NCBI GenBank assembly: GCA_035940575.1
Contig: DASZER010000046.1
Coordinates: 13,367 to 77,366 of the forward strand
DNA: 64,000 bases
Direction of reading: 5' to 3'
Origin: BP-191 sp035940575
GTDB taxonomy: Bacteria; Actinomycetota; Actinomycetes; BP-191
Positions 41,254-49,458 of the stretch are shown here, piece by piece (the stretch's first letter is position 1; the number at the start of each line of letters is the position of its first letter). The notes beneath the pieces are model-generated. The model worked only from the letters and a program-made list of their open reading frames with translations. It was not told the DNA's origin and did no database searches. Position numbers and translations under genes: made by a program.

Positions 41254-41946
41254 GTGCTCCGCAAGGTCGCCGCGCTGCTGCTGGCCCCGCTCGTCGTCGC
41301 GGGCGTCGCCTTCTGGGGCAGTGCCGCCTCGGCGGCCGACGCGCACGCGGGCTCGTTCGTCAGCAAGGCGAACGCCGAGCGCACCTCGCGCGGGCTGCGC
41401 GCCTACACGGTCGCGTCCGACCTCTCCGTCGTCGCCCGCCGCCACGCGGAGCGGATGGCGGCCAAGCACTCGCTGTACCACAACCCCAACCTCGGCTCCG
41501 AGGTCTCCGGCTGGCAGGTCGTCGGCGAGAACGTCGGGATGGGCGGCGACGTCCAGTCGATCCACCAGGCGTTCATGGACAGCCCGGAGCACCGCGCGAA
41601 CATCCTCGCCCGCGACTACACCGAGATCGGCGTCGGCACGGTCGTCGACGCCGACGGCGTGCTGTGGGTCACCCAGGTCTTCCGGCTCCCGATGAAGGCC
41701 GTCGCGCCGGTCCCCGCCAAGCCGCGCGTCGTCGTGGCGTCGCGGTCGCGTACCGCGCCCGTCGTGCACCACGCTGCGGTCCGCCCGGTCGCGAAGCCCG
41801 CGCCGGCCCGCAAGGTCGTCGCGGCCCCCGCGCCGGTCGCGGTCGACGCGAACGCGCTCGCCGGCGCCCTCGCCGACGCGACGGCGGTCGACCCGGTCGC
41901 GCAGGCGATGGCGTACGCCGACGCCATGGCGGCGATCGGCCGCTGA
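41254..41946 (+). CDS. Secreted CAP domain protein 3
   Basis: 230 aa, GTG 6 bases after GGGAGGG. The signal peptide ends near SAASA-ADA. The CAP domain has FVSKANAERTSRGLRAYTV, SLYHNPNLGSEVSGW, GENVGMGG, EHRANILARDY and GVGTVVDADGVLWVTQVF. The tail is Ala/Val/Pro-rich. It is closer to paralogue 1 than to 2 (shared NPNLGSEVSGWQ and GMGG), so the cluster arose by duplication. Confidence 0.92.
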   Translation: MLRKVAALLLAPLVVAGVAFWGSAASAADAHAGSFVSKANAERTSRGLRAYTVASDLSVVARRHAERMAAKHSLYHNPNLGSEVSGWQVVGENVGMGGDVQSIHQAFMDSPEHRANILARDYTEIGVGTVVDADGVLWVTQVFRLPMKAVAPVPAKPRVVVASRSRTAPVVHHAAVRPVAKPAPARKVVAAPAPVAVDANALAGALADATAVDPVAQAMAYADAMAAIGR

Positions 41947-41976
41947 CGCCGACCGCCGCCACAGGCGGCACGGTCC

Positions 41977-42186
41977 CTAGCAGGCGGCTCGGTGGAACGT
42001 CGGGATGCCCTGGCAGCACTCGGTCGGCGCGACGGCGCTGTACTCGACCATGACGTTGCAGTCGCAGTCGGTAAGCCCCGTGTAGCACGTGAGGTGCGTG
42101 CCCGGGCCGCCCGCGACGGTACGGAGCTCGTCGGGCGTGAGCGCCGCGAGCGTCTCCTTCGCGAGGGTGAGCCGGCGGGTCAGCAT
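41977..42186 (-). CDS. RiPP-like precursor peptide 2 (lanthipeptide-type leader)
   Basis: 69 aa. Leader residues 5-27 contain RLTLAKETLAALTPDELRTV and end in AGG, the pattern of lanthipeptide-type leaders with a GG cleavage site. The core (28-69) has Cys at 34, 41, 43, 57, 58 and 69 and several Thr/Ser. Its ending PTECCQGIPTFHR-A-A-C is shared with peptide 1. Its ATG lies inside the last codons of peptide 1 (ATGCTGA), so the two are translationally coupled. No modification enzyme is encoded in the window. Confidence 0.8.
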   Translation of the reverse strand: MLTRRLTLAKETLAALTPDELRTVAGGPGTHLTCYTGLTDCDCNVMVEYSAVAPTECCQGIPTFHRAAC

Positions 42187-42398
42187 GCGGCACCCGCCCG
42201 GTGGAACGTCGGGATGCCCTGGCAGCACTCGGTCGGCGAGAACACGCTCGGGTGGAACACCGGCGTGATCGCGCACTCGACGCACGTGTAGCACGTGCCG
42301 ACCGACGCGTCGGCACCGGCGCCGACGGCGCCGAGGTCGTCCGACGTGAGCGCGGCGAGGGTCTCCTTGGCGAGGGTGAGCCGTACGGAACGCTTCAT
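42180..42398 (-). CDS. RiPP-like precursor peptide 1 (lanthipeptide-type leader)
   Basis: 72 aa, ATG with CAGGAG 5 bases upstream. The leader VRLTLAKETLAALTSDDLGAVGAG is nearly the same as in peptide 2, but the double Gly reads GAG. The core has Cys at 36, 39, 42, 59, 60 and 72 (TCYTCVEC, then PTECCQGIPTFHR). First gene of the pair. The CX2CX2C run could bind metal or be crosslinked. No LanB/LanC/LanM, radical SAM or YcaO gene is near. Confidence 0.8.
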   Translation of the reverse strand: MKRSVRLTLAKETLAALTSDDLGAVGAGADASVGTCYTCVECAITPVFHPSVFSPTECCQGIPTFHRAGAAC

Positions 42399-42513
42399 CT
42401 GGGCTCCTGGGGAACGAGGGGGACGAGCCGCGCTCTGGGCGCGCGACTCCGCGTCGCCACGTTCCCCGCGGCGGCTCCCCCACACCCGCGACCTCACCCC
42501 CCACGCGCCGACG

Positions 42514-42537
42514 GCCGCAGGACGCTCCGCCTGCGGC
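42514..42537 (-). terminator. Hairpin after the PBP gene
   Basis: GCCGCAGG (42514-42521) pairs with CCTGCGGC (42530-42537), between the PBP stop at 42594 and the precursor-peptide operon. Confidence 0.55.
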
Positions 42538-42593
42538 ACGGGCGTCCGACGGCGGCGCGCCGCCGGCGGCGGGCGCGAACCGCGCAACGCGCG

Positions 42594-44822
42594 CTACGGC
42601 GGCGCGGGGCCGCCGGTGCCGCCGCCGGGGGGCGGGTTCGAGGTGGGGGGCGGGTTCGACGTCGGAGGCGGCTCGGTGGTCGGCGGCGGCTCGGGCGTCG
42701 TAGTCGGCGTCGGCTCCGCGGTGGCCGTCGGGGACGGCGCCGCGGTCGTGGGCCGCACGGTCGACGTCGGCGGCGGCGCGGCGGGCGAGGGCGTGCGCGT
42801 ACGCGGCCGCCGGCGCGTCGGCGACACGGACGGCGACGGCGAGGCGCCGATGCCCGCCTCCTTCGCCGCCTCGGCCTTCACGAGCTCGGCGTGGTGCTTC
42901 CAGAACCGGCTGAAGATCGTCGCCGGCAGCGTGCCGCCGTACACGGGACGTACGCCGTGCACGCGCCCGAGCGGCTTCACCGCGCCCTTGTGGCCCATCC
43001 ACGTCACGACGCACAGCTCGGGCGCGCAGCCTGCGAACCACGCGTCGGTGTTGTTGTTGGTCGACCCGGTCTTGCCGAACACGCGCTTGCCCGGCACCCG
43101 CGCCGCCCGCGCGGTGCCCTTCTCGACCACGTCGTACATGGCCTCGACGACCTGGTCGGCGACGTTCTTCGGGATGACCTGCGTGCCCGCGGGCTCGGGC
43201 TCCGCGCGCATGACCTCGATGCCGCTGAACGTCCTCGCGGTGTCGGCGTTGCGACGCTCCTCGAGCACGAGCCGCATGTCGCGGCGCACGCCGCCGGCCG
43301 CGAGCGTCGCGAACGCCTGCGCGACCGACAGCGGCGAGACGTTGATCGCGCCGAGCGACATGGCGGGGTTGGTCCCGATGCCGGACGCCGGGCCCATGCC
43401 CGCGGCGACGGCGACGTCCTTGACCTTCTGGGTGCCGACGTCGACGGCGAGCTTGGCGTAGACGGTGTTGACGGAGCTCGCGAGGCCGCGGCGCAGCGTG
43501 TACGACCGCCCGCCGCCGCCCTCGGCGTTGCACGGCCGGTAGTACGGCTTGCGCGACACGACGAGGCACGAGGGGCCCGGGTAGACCGTGTCGAGCGTCT
43601 TGCCGTTCTGCAGCGCGGCGGCGAGCGTGAACGGCTTGATCGCCGAGCCGGTCTGCACGCGCGCGTCCTCGGCGAGGTTGAAGCCGTTGCGGACGTAGCG
43701 CGACGAGTAGATCGCCTTGAGGTCGCCGGTGCGCGGGTCGATCGCGACGACGGCCGCGTCCGGCTCGTCGGCGTCCGGCGTGGCCGGGTTGAGGCCGGGC
43801 AGCGTCTGGAACACCGCCCGCTCGATGGCGCGCTGCACGATCAGGTCGAGCGTCGTGCGGACGCGCAGGCCGCCGCCGTAGAGCTCGTCGTCGGTGAGCG
43901 TCTGCTTCAGCTCCGCGGTCACCATGTCGGTGAAGATCGGCGCCTCGGTCGCCTCGGCGGCCGGCTTCTCCTTCGCGAGGGCCAACGGCTGCCGGTACGC
44001 CCGCGACGCGTCGATCGGCGAGATGTAGCGGTTGGCGCTCAGCCGGTCGAGCGCGTAGAGCTGGCGGGCCTTGGCGTTGTCCATCGACTTCACGGGGTTG
44101 TTCGCCGACGGTGCGTTGATCATCCCGGCGATCATCGCGGCCCGCGCGAGCTCCAGCACCGGCGAACGCCGCCCCGACGCCTTGTCGAGCGCGAGGTCCT
44201 TCACGGGCACGCCGAAGTAGTACTTGGCCGCGGCCTGCACGCCGTACGTGCCGTTGCCGAGGTACACGCTGTTCAGGTAGCGGTGCAGGATCTCGGCCTT
44301 GCCGAACTTCCGCTCCGCGCGGTACGCCACCACGGCCTCGCGCATCTTGCGCAGCGCGGTCTTCTCGCGGCCGACGTAGATGTTCTTGACCCACTGCTGC
44401 GTGATCGTCGAGCCGCCCTGGGTGCGCCCCCCGCCGAACACGTCGCGGTACGCCGCGCGCCCGATCGCCATCGGGTCGACGCCCTTGTGCCGGAAGAAGC
44501 GCTCGTCCTCGGCCGCGATCACGGCGTCCTTGAGGACCTTGGGGATCTCCGACTCCGCGACGTCCTCGCGGATCTCGGGGGCCCTGATGGAGGCGTAGAA
44601 CCGCTCGGAGGAGTCCAGCAGCAGCGCCGTCGGCAGCCGCGCGGGCACCGTCAGGTCGATCGGCGCGACGAGCAGCCCGGCGACGAACGACACCAGCCCG
44701 ACGAGCGCCGCGAACAGCGTCCAGCGGACGAACGGGAACCGCCTGCGCCGCCGCACGCGCACGCTCGGCGCGGCGGCGGGGTTGCCTCCGCCGCCGCGAC
44801 CCGGGAGAGTCGTCGCCGTCAT
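42594..44822 (-). CDS. Class A penicillin-binding protein (transglycosylase/transpeptidase)
   Basis: 742 aa from the ATG at 44822. One N-terminal helix (about residues 32-54). The GT51 transglycosylase has VIAAEDERFFRHKGVDP, GGSTITQQWVKN and RKMREAVVAYRAE. The transpeptidase has the Ser-X-X-Lys nucleophile in TGSAIKPF, SSVNT and KTGST. The C-terminal ~90 residues are Pro/Thr/Ser-rich, ending in a Pro/Gly run, a wall-spanning linker. It polymerises and crosslinks peptidoglycan. Confidence 0.95.
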   Translation of the reverse strand: MTATTLPGRGGGGNPAAAPSVRVRRRRRFPFVRWTLFAALVGLVSFVAGLLVAPIDLTVPARLPTALLLDSSERFYASIRAPEIREDVAESEIPKVLKDAVIAAEDERFFRHKGVDPMAIGRAAYRDVFGGGRTQGGSTITQQWVKNIYVGREKTALRKMREAVVAYRAERKFGKAEILHRYLNSVYLGNGTYGVQAAAKYYFGVPVKDLALDKASGRRSPVLELARAAMIAGMINAPSANNPVKSMDNAKARQLYALDRLSANRYISPIDASRAYRQPLALAKEKPAAEATEAPIFTDMVTAELKQTLTDDELYGGGLRVRTTLDLIVQRAIERAVFQTLPGLNPATPDADEPDAAVVAIDPRTGDLKAIYSSRYVRNGFNLAEDARVQTGSAIKPFTLAAALQNGKTLDTVYPGPSCLVVSRKPYYRPCNAEGGGGRSYTLRRGLASSVNTVYAKLAVDVGTQKVKDVAVAAGMGPASGIGTNPAMSLGAINVSPLSVAQAFATLAAGGVRRDMRLVLEERRNADTARTFSGIEVMRAEPEPAGTQVIPKNVADQVVEAMYDVVEKGTARAARVPGKRVFGKTGSTNNNTDAWFAGCAPELCVVTWMGHKGAVKPLGRVHGVRPVYGGTLPATIFSRFWKHHAELVKAEAAKEAGIGASPSPSVSPTRRRPRTRTPSPAAPPPTSTVRPTTAAPSPTATAEPTPTTTPEPPPTTEPPPTSNPPPTSNPPPGGGTGGPAPP

Positions 44823-44855
44823 CGCCGAGCAGCGTACGACGGAGGTGTGACAGGA

Positions 44856-45236
44856 ATGGCCGTCAGGGTCATGGTCGTCGACGACACCGACCACGTGCGC
44901 ACGATGCTGGCCGAGATGCTGGAGCTCGACGGGTTCGAGGTCGTGGCCAGGGCGGCGAGCGGCGAGGACGCCGTACGCGCCGTCGCCGCGAGCGACCCGG
45001 ACGTCGTCGTGATGGACCTCAAGATGCCGGGCATCGACGGCCTCGAGACGACGCGGCGGATCAAGGAGGCACGGCCCGACCAGCCGGTCATCCTCTACAC
45101 CGCCTACCTCGACCCGACCATCGAGGCGGCCGCCCGCGAGGTGGGCGTCACGCTGTGCCTCGGGAAGATCGACGGCCTGCCCGAGCTCGAACGGCAGATC
45201 TCGCGGCTGACCCTGGAGCTCGCCGGAGACTCTTAG
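44856..45236 (+). CDS. Single-domain response regulator
   Basis: 126 aa, ATG behind GGAGGTGTGACAGG. Receiver domain only: VMVVDDTDHVRTML (acidic pair), the phosphorylated Asp in VVVMDLKMPGIDG, YTAYLD (Thr switch) and CLGKIDG (Lys). No output domain and no kinase nearby, so it works by protein contact or in a phosphorelay. Divergent from the PBP gene by 33 bases. Confidence 0.92.
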   Translation: MAVRVMVVDDTDHVRTMLAEMLELDGFEVVARAASGEDAVRAVAASDPDVVVMDLKMPGIDGLETTRRIKEARPDQPVILYTAYLDPTIEAAAREVGVTLCLGKIDGLPELERQISRLTLELAGDS

Positions 45237-45373
45237 GCACCGTCACCGTCTCCGGCGTGGCGCGTTCAAGAGTGAGAGCCGGACACCCGACACTCTGAGT
45301 TGTCCGATTCTGGACGGAACGTGACAAGTGGCCCCACGATGGGCTGCTCGCACCCCACCCCCGGAGCCGCCGC

Positions 45374-45463
45374 ATGCGTACGCAGACCGCCGTCGGCGTG
45401 CTGCTGCTGCTGCTCGCCATCGTGGTCTCGGCCGGGGTCACGGTCGCGCAGGTGATGCGGTGA
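45374..45463 (+). CDS. 29-aa membrane peptide before bldN
   Basis: ATG at 45374 gives MRTQTAVG followed by one hydrophobic helix (VLLLLLAIVVSAGVTVAQV) and stops at 45461-45463, overlapping the sigma GTG by four bases (GTGA). The upstream sequence CCGGAGCCGCCGC gives a modest GGAG site. The coupling to bldN suggests that it is translated and may set bldN translation. Family unknown. Confidence 0.5.
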   Translation: MRTQTAVGVLLLLLAIVVSAGVTVAQVMR

Positions 45464-46242
45464 CGCGTCCCCACGGCCGGCTGAGCGGGTTCGACGCGCT
45501 GCGCGCCGAGCTCGTCCGCTACCACACCGACCCGCACGCGTTCGGCGACGGGACGCTCGGCGTCCCGCGCGGCAGCCTGGGCAACGTCATCCCGTTGCGG
45601 CCCGAGCTGGCCGGAGCGGTGCCCGCTCCGGCCGACGAGCACGCCGCCGCCGCGGAAGACGCGGCCCCGGAAGGCGACGAACCGTTCGAGGCGGAGCCGG
45701 CCGTCGTCGAGCTGGTCGCGCGGGCGCAGGGCGGCGACGCGGAGGCGTTCGGGCTGCTCTACGACCGCTACCTCGACCTCGTCTACCGCTACGTGTACTA
45801 CCGCGTCGGCTCGAAGGCCCTCGCGGAGGACCTCGTCAGCGAGACGTTCCTGCGTGCGCTGCGGCGCATCGGGTCGTTCGAGTGGCAGGGCCGCGACTTC
45901 GCCGCCTGGCTCGTCACGATCGCGCGCAACATCGTCGCGGACCACTACAAGAGCGGCAGGTTCCGCCTCGAGGTGTCGACCGCGGACATGCTCGACGCCG
46001 ACCGCGCGACCGACGGGCCCGAGAACGAGGTCCTCGAAGGCATCACGAACGTCACGCTGCTCGAGGCCGTCAAGCGGCTCAACGGCGAGCAGCAGGAGTG
46101 CGTGGTGCTGCGGTTCCTGCAGGGCATGTCGGTGCTCGAGACCGCGCAGGCCATGGGCAAGACCGAGGGCGCCATCAAGGCGCTGCAGTACCGCGCTGTA
46201 CGCACCCTCGGCCGGATGCTGCCGAAGGAGCTCGTCCTGTGA
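45460..46242 (+). CDS. bldN: BldN-type ECF sigma factor
   Basis: 260 aa, GTG start. A ~75-residue N-terminal extension (Ala/Glu/Pro-rich) precedes sigma region 2 (AFGLLYDRYLDLVYRYVYYRVGSKALAEDLVSETFLRA, then WQGRDFAAWLVTIARNIVADHYKS) and region 4 (LNGEQQECVVLRFLQGMSVLETAQAMGKTEGAIKALQYRA). The extension, this wording and the following DUF5667-type gene match Streptomyces BldN, which drives aerial-development genes. Regulation is probably through RsbN, encoded next. Confidence 0.88.
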   Translation: MTRPHGRLSGFDALRAELVRYHTDPHAFGDGTLGVPRGSLGNVIPLRPELAGAVPAPADEHAAAAEDAAPEGDEPFEAEPAVVELVARAQGGDAEAFGLLYDRYLDLVYRYVYYRVGSKALAEDLVSETFLRALRRIGSFEWQGRDFAAWLVTIARNIVADHYKSGRFRLEVSTADMLDADRATDGPENEVLEGITNVTLLEAVKRLNGEQQECVVLRFLQGMSVLETAQAMGKTEGAIKALQYRAVRTLGRMLPKELVL

Positions 46243-46330
46243 CGCTCCGTCGATATGCGAAGGATTCGGGCGGCCGCGCCCGTAACCGTCCGTACCCGGC
46301 CTCGTTGGGGAACGGGAAGGAGGCACTCCG

Positions 46331-47581
46331 GTGATGCGCCGTTCGGCAAGGCTCGCTGAGGAGTTCGCCGCCGCCCTCGAGGGCCGCGGCGTCGCCTCCG
46401 CGCGCCGTGACCCGGCTCTCGCCCCCCTCCTGAGCGTGGCGCAGGGCCTGGCTTCGGTCCCCGTCGCCGCCTCCCCCGACTTCCGCGACGCGCTGCGCCG
46501 CCGCCTGCTCGCCGTCGCGACCGTGCCGCCCGTCGCCGTCCCCGCCCCGAGCCCCGTCGAACGGGCCAAGGGCTGGGTCGAGGGCTGGCGCGTCCAGAAG
46601 GCGATGGCCGCCGCGGCCGCGTCCATGGCCGTCGTCGTCGGCGCCTCCGGCGTCAGCGTCGGCGCGAGCCGGTCCGTGCCCGGCGACGCCCTCTACGGCC
46701 TCAAGCGCAGCGCCGAGGGCGTGCAGCTCTCGCTGGCGCGCAACGACGTCAACCGCGGCAAGCGCCACCTCCAGCACGCCGAGACCCGCCTGCACGAGAT
46801 CGCGAAGCTCGTCGACACCGACCTCGCCCTCGCGCCCGGCGCACCGGCCGCGCCCGGCCAGATCACGGTCGCGTTCGGCGGCTCCCGCTCCGAGCGGGTC
46901 GGCGAGGCGTTGCGGCTGATGGACGAGGACACCCGCGACGGCACGCGCCTGCTGTTCGAGGCGTACGCCGAGGAGCACGACGACGACGTGCTGCGCGTCG
47001 TACGCCGCTTCACGCAGCGCCAGCGCGACCACCTCGGCCAGGTCCTCGACAAGCTGCCCACCGCCGCGCACGCCAAGGCCGAGGAGTCCCTCGCGCTCGT
47101 CGCGAGCCTCGACCTGCGCGCGACGCAGCTCCTGTCGGTCGGCACGTGCGGCGACGACTGCGCCGCCCCGGTGCCGACCGCGCCGACGCCCGGCGCGACG
47201 CAGGTCCCGACGCCGGCGCCGTCCCCGTCGTACGACTCCCTCGGCCCGCTGCCGTGCACCTGCCCCGAGGACCCGAACGCGTCCCCGACGCCGGAGCCCA
47301 CGCCGACGCCGACGCCGTCCGAGCCGACGCCGTCCCCGACGCCCTCGCCGGAGCCGTCCTCGACGTCGCGCCCGCCGGTCACGGCCTCGCCGACGCCCGA
47401 GCCGACGCAGACGCACTACCCGGTGCCGACGTACGTGCCCGGCCCGGTCGCGACCCCGGTCCAGACCGTGGCCGACGAGGTCAACGAGGTCCTGCCGACG
47501 CCGCTGCCGACGTTGCCGCCGACCCTGCCGGTCCCTGTCGACGCGCCGGTCGTCCCCGGCATCCCCGTCTCCCGCCCGTAG
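46331..47581 (+). CDS. rsbN: RsbN-like membrane anti-sigma factor (DUF5667)
   Basis: 416 aa, GTG 7 bases after AAGGAGG. Residues ~1-60 are the cytoplasmic sigma-binding part (RSARLAEEFAAALEGR, SPDFRDALRRRLL). One helix follows (AAAAASMAVVVGASGVSVGA), then the extracytoplasmic DUF5667 region (VPGDALYGLKRSAEGVQLSLARNDVNRGK and YAEEHDDDVLRVVRRF) and a Pro/Thr/Ser-rich tail of about 150 residues. It should hold BldN at the membrane until released. Confidence 0.87.
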   Translation: MMRRSARLAEEFAAALEGRGVASARRDPALAPLLSVAQGLASVPVAASPDFRDALRRRLLAVATVPPVAVPAPSPVERAKGWVEGWRVQKAMAAAAASMAVVVGASGVSVGASRSVPGDALYGLKRSAEGVQLSLARNDVNRGKRHLQHAETRLHEIAKLVDTDLALAPGAPAAPGQITVAFGGSRSERVGEALRLMDEDTRDGTRLLFEAYAEEHDDDVLRVVRRFTQRQRDHLGQVLDKLPTAAHAKAEESLALVASLDLRATQLLSVGTCGDDCAAPVPTAPTPGATQVPTPAPSPSYDSLGPLPCTCPEDPNASPTPEPTPTPTPSEPTPSPTPSPEPSSTSRPPVTASPTPEPTQTHYPVPTYVPGPVATPVQTVADEVNEVLPTPLPTLPPTLPVPVDAPVVPGIPVSRP

Positions 47582-47823
47582 CGCTCAACCGCTGGGCCGA
47601 ACGTCCGATACAGGACGTAGGTCACCGGCTGCGCTACCGTGCGCCGTCGGCGATGTCCGATTGGTCCGAACTGACCACTCTTGACCAGGAAAAATCTTCA
47701 AGGAAGCCCGTAACCCCGTCGATCTACTAGTCGTTGTGGGCTACGTCGTACACCACCCGTACGAACACACAGACAAGCGAAGGGCCGGCCAACGTGGCGG
47801 GCCAACACTCGGAGGTCGGGAGC

Positions 47824-49248
47824 ATGACCAAGTACAACAGCCGGGGGGCGCGGCTCACCGCTCTCGCCCTTGCCACCGGCACGCTCGTCGTCTCGGCGAC
47901 GGCGCCCGCGGGCGCTGACGCCGTACCGGTGCCGGACATCTTCGGCGGCCGCGCGCAGGGCACCGCGATCCACCTGGAGGTCAACCTCCCGGCGCCCGTG
48001 AACCTGCCCGGCATCGGCGACATCACGTCGCTCGTGCAGGACATCTCGTTCACCGAGGGCAACACGGCGAAGGACCTGGTCGCGAAGCCGACCTCCGTCG
48101 CCAAGGCCGTCCTCGGCAACGGCAACGTCGTCGTCCTCTCGGACGTCCTCGGCAAGGCCGTCATCTCCAGCCTGGACGGCAAGTCCTCCGCGAACGACTC
48201 GATCCTCGCGCAGGACCTGGGCCTCCTGAAGATCGGCGTCGGCGAGATCACCTCCGCCGTGTCGCCCGACTCCGCCACCTCGGCGCTCACGAGCACCTCG
48301 TCCTCCTCGCTCGCCAGCCTCCGCATCGGCCTCGCCGGCCTGCCGGACCTGCCGCTGAAGACGGACCTGAACGCGGTCGTCAACCAGCTCAACGACACGG
48401 TCGACGGTGCGCAGAGCACGGTCGGTGCCGCGGTCGAGAACGCCCTCGGTGTCCTCGACGAGGCCACGCAGGGTGCGGCCGCCCCGGTCGTCGCGCAGGT
48501 CGAGGCCGTCAAGGCGCAGCTCACCTCGCTGCTCGACTCGCTCCAGAACACGATCGCCAACCTCTCGGCCGACACGGACCTCGTCCGCCTGTCGCTCCTG
48601 GAGTCCACGGAGACGATCACCCGCGCGGGTGCCATGGTCACGGCCAAGGCGACCTCGGGCGTCGGTGGCCTCGACATCCTCGGCGGCCTCGTGCACCTCG
48701 ACGCCGTCAAGACCGAGTCGTTCTCCTCGGCGAACGGCAGCAAGGGCGCGGCCGCGGCCGACACCCTCACCACGATCCTGGGCCTCAAGGTCGCGGACGT
48801 CCTCGACCTGAAGCTCACGTCCGAGGGCCTCTCCGGCACCGTTCTGGGCAACGCCCTCCCGGCTGAGGCGCAGGACGCGATCCAGACCGTGATCTCGCAG
48901 GTGAACGGCGTTCTCGCCCTCGCCGGTGTCACGATCGTCAACGGCCAGACCACGAAGGCCGTGGACGCCAACGGCAAGTTCGCGAGCAGCTCGTCCGAGG
49001 GCGTTGGCATCGTCGTCAACCCGCTCAAGGCCGCCAAGCCGCTCGTGAAGGTCCAGCTGGTCCCGGCCGGCACGGCCGTCAACGCGGCGATCGCGCCCCG
49101 CGCGGTCACCCCGCCGAAGGTCACCACCCCGGAGACCAAGACCCCGCTGGCCCGCACCGGCGTTGAGCTCCCGCTCTTCGCGGTCATCGGCACCGGCCTC
49201 GTGGGCGTCGCCCTCGTCGCCCGCCGCCGCCGCACCGTCGAGGCGTAA
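47824..49248 (+). CDS. LAxTG-anchored secreted surface protein
   Basis: 474 aa, ATG 8 bases after GGAGG. The signal peptide ends near APAGA-DAV. The middle is a long Ala/Leu/Val/Ser/Thr-rich region with no enzyme motif, including a helical stretch (VVNQLNDTVDGAQSTVGAAVENALG). The C-terminus has LARTG (residue ~443), a hydrophobic helix and RRRRTVEA. LAXTG is the motif of class E sortases. It resembles the 568-aa protein at 742-2448. It lies right after bldN-rsbN, so a BldN target is plausible. Confidence 0.85.
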   Translation: MTKYNSRGARLTALALATGTLVVSATAPAGADAVPVPDIFGGRAQGTAIHLEVNLPAPVNLPGIGDITSLVQDISFTEGNTAKDLVAKPTSVAKAVLGNGNVVVLSDVLGKAVISSLDGKSSANDSILAQDLGLLKIGVGEITSAVSPDSATSALTSTSSSSLASLRIGLAGLPDLPLKTDLNAVVNQLNDTVDGAQSTVGAAVENALGVLDEATQGAAAPVVAQVEAVKAQLTSLLDSLQNTIANLSADTDLVRLSLLESTETITRAGAMVTAKATSGVGGLDILGGLVHLDAVKTESFSSANGSKGAAAADTLTTILGLKVADVLDLKLTSEGLSGTVLGNALPAEAQDAIQTVISQVNGVLALAGVTIVNGQTTKAVDANGKFASSSSEGVGIVVNPLKAAKPLVKVQLVPAGTAVNAAIAPRAVTPPKVTTPETKTPLARTGVELPLFAVIGTGLVGVALVARRRRTVEA

Positions 49249-49273
49249 CCAGTAGCACCAAGCTCGACCTCCC

Positions 49274-49305
49274 CCGAAGGCCCCCGCGAAAGCGGGGGCC
49301 TTCGG
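49274..49305 (+). terminator. Terminator after the LAxTG protein gene
   Basis: CCGAAGGCCCCCGC (49274-49287), GAAA loop, GCGGGGGCCTTCGG (49292-49305): a perfect 14-bp stem 25 bases beyond the stop. Confidence 0.92.
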
Positions 49306-49364
49306 CATGTCGGCCACCGCCGCTCGACGCGGCGGTGGGCGACGTCTGGAGAGGGGGGCAGGGG

Positions 49365-49446
49365 GTGGGCGCGGTACGGCGTGCCGGTCCGCCGACTAAG
49401 GCGACGCAGGAGCCCTAGGCGGGCCGGCACGCCGTACCCCGCCCAC
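49365..49446. repeat. 29-bp near-perfect inverted repeat
   Basis: The left arm 49365-49393 pairs with the right arm 49418-49446 over 29 positions with one mismatch and one G-U pair. The 24-base loop can itself pair partly (CTAAGGC with GCCCTAG). It ends 12 bases before the HAD gene start. It is much longer than the terminators nearby. Confidence 0.75.
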
Positions 49447-49458
49447 TAGGGTTGGCCC

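Noticed and set aside
41947..44822. Lanthipeptide or other RiPP modification enzymes near the precursors
   Set aside because: Adjacent genes are a CAP protein and a penicillin-binding protein; no LanB/C/M, YcaO, radical SAM or peptidase-transporter was seen there.
45301..47662. TGTCCGATT occurring before bldN (45301) and before the LAxTG gene (47654)
   Set aside because: A 9-base match is expected by chance at this scale, and its position relative to the starts differs; not enough for a shared operator.
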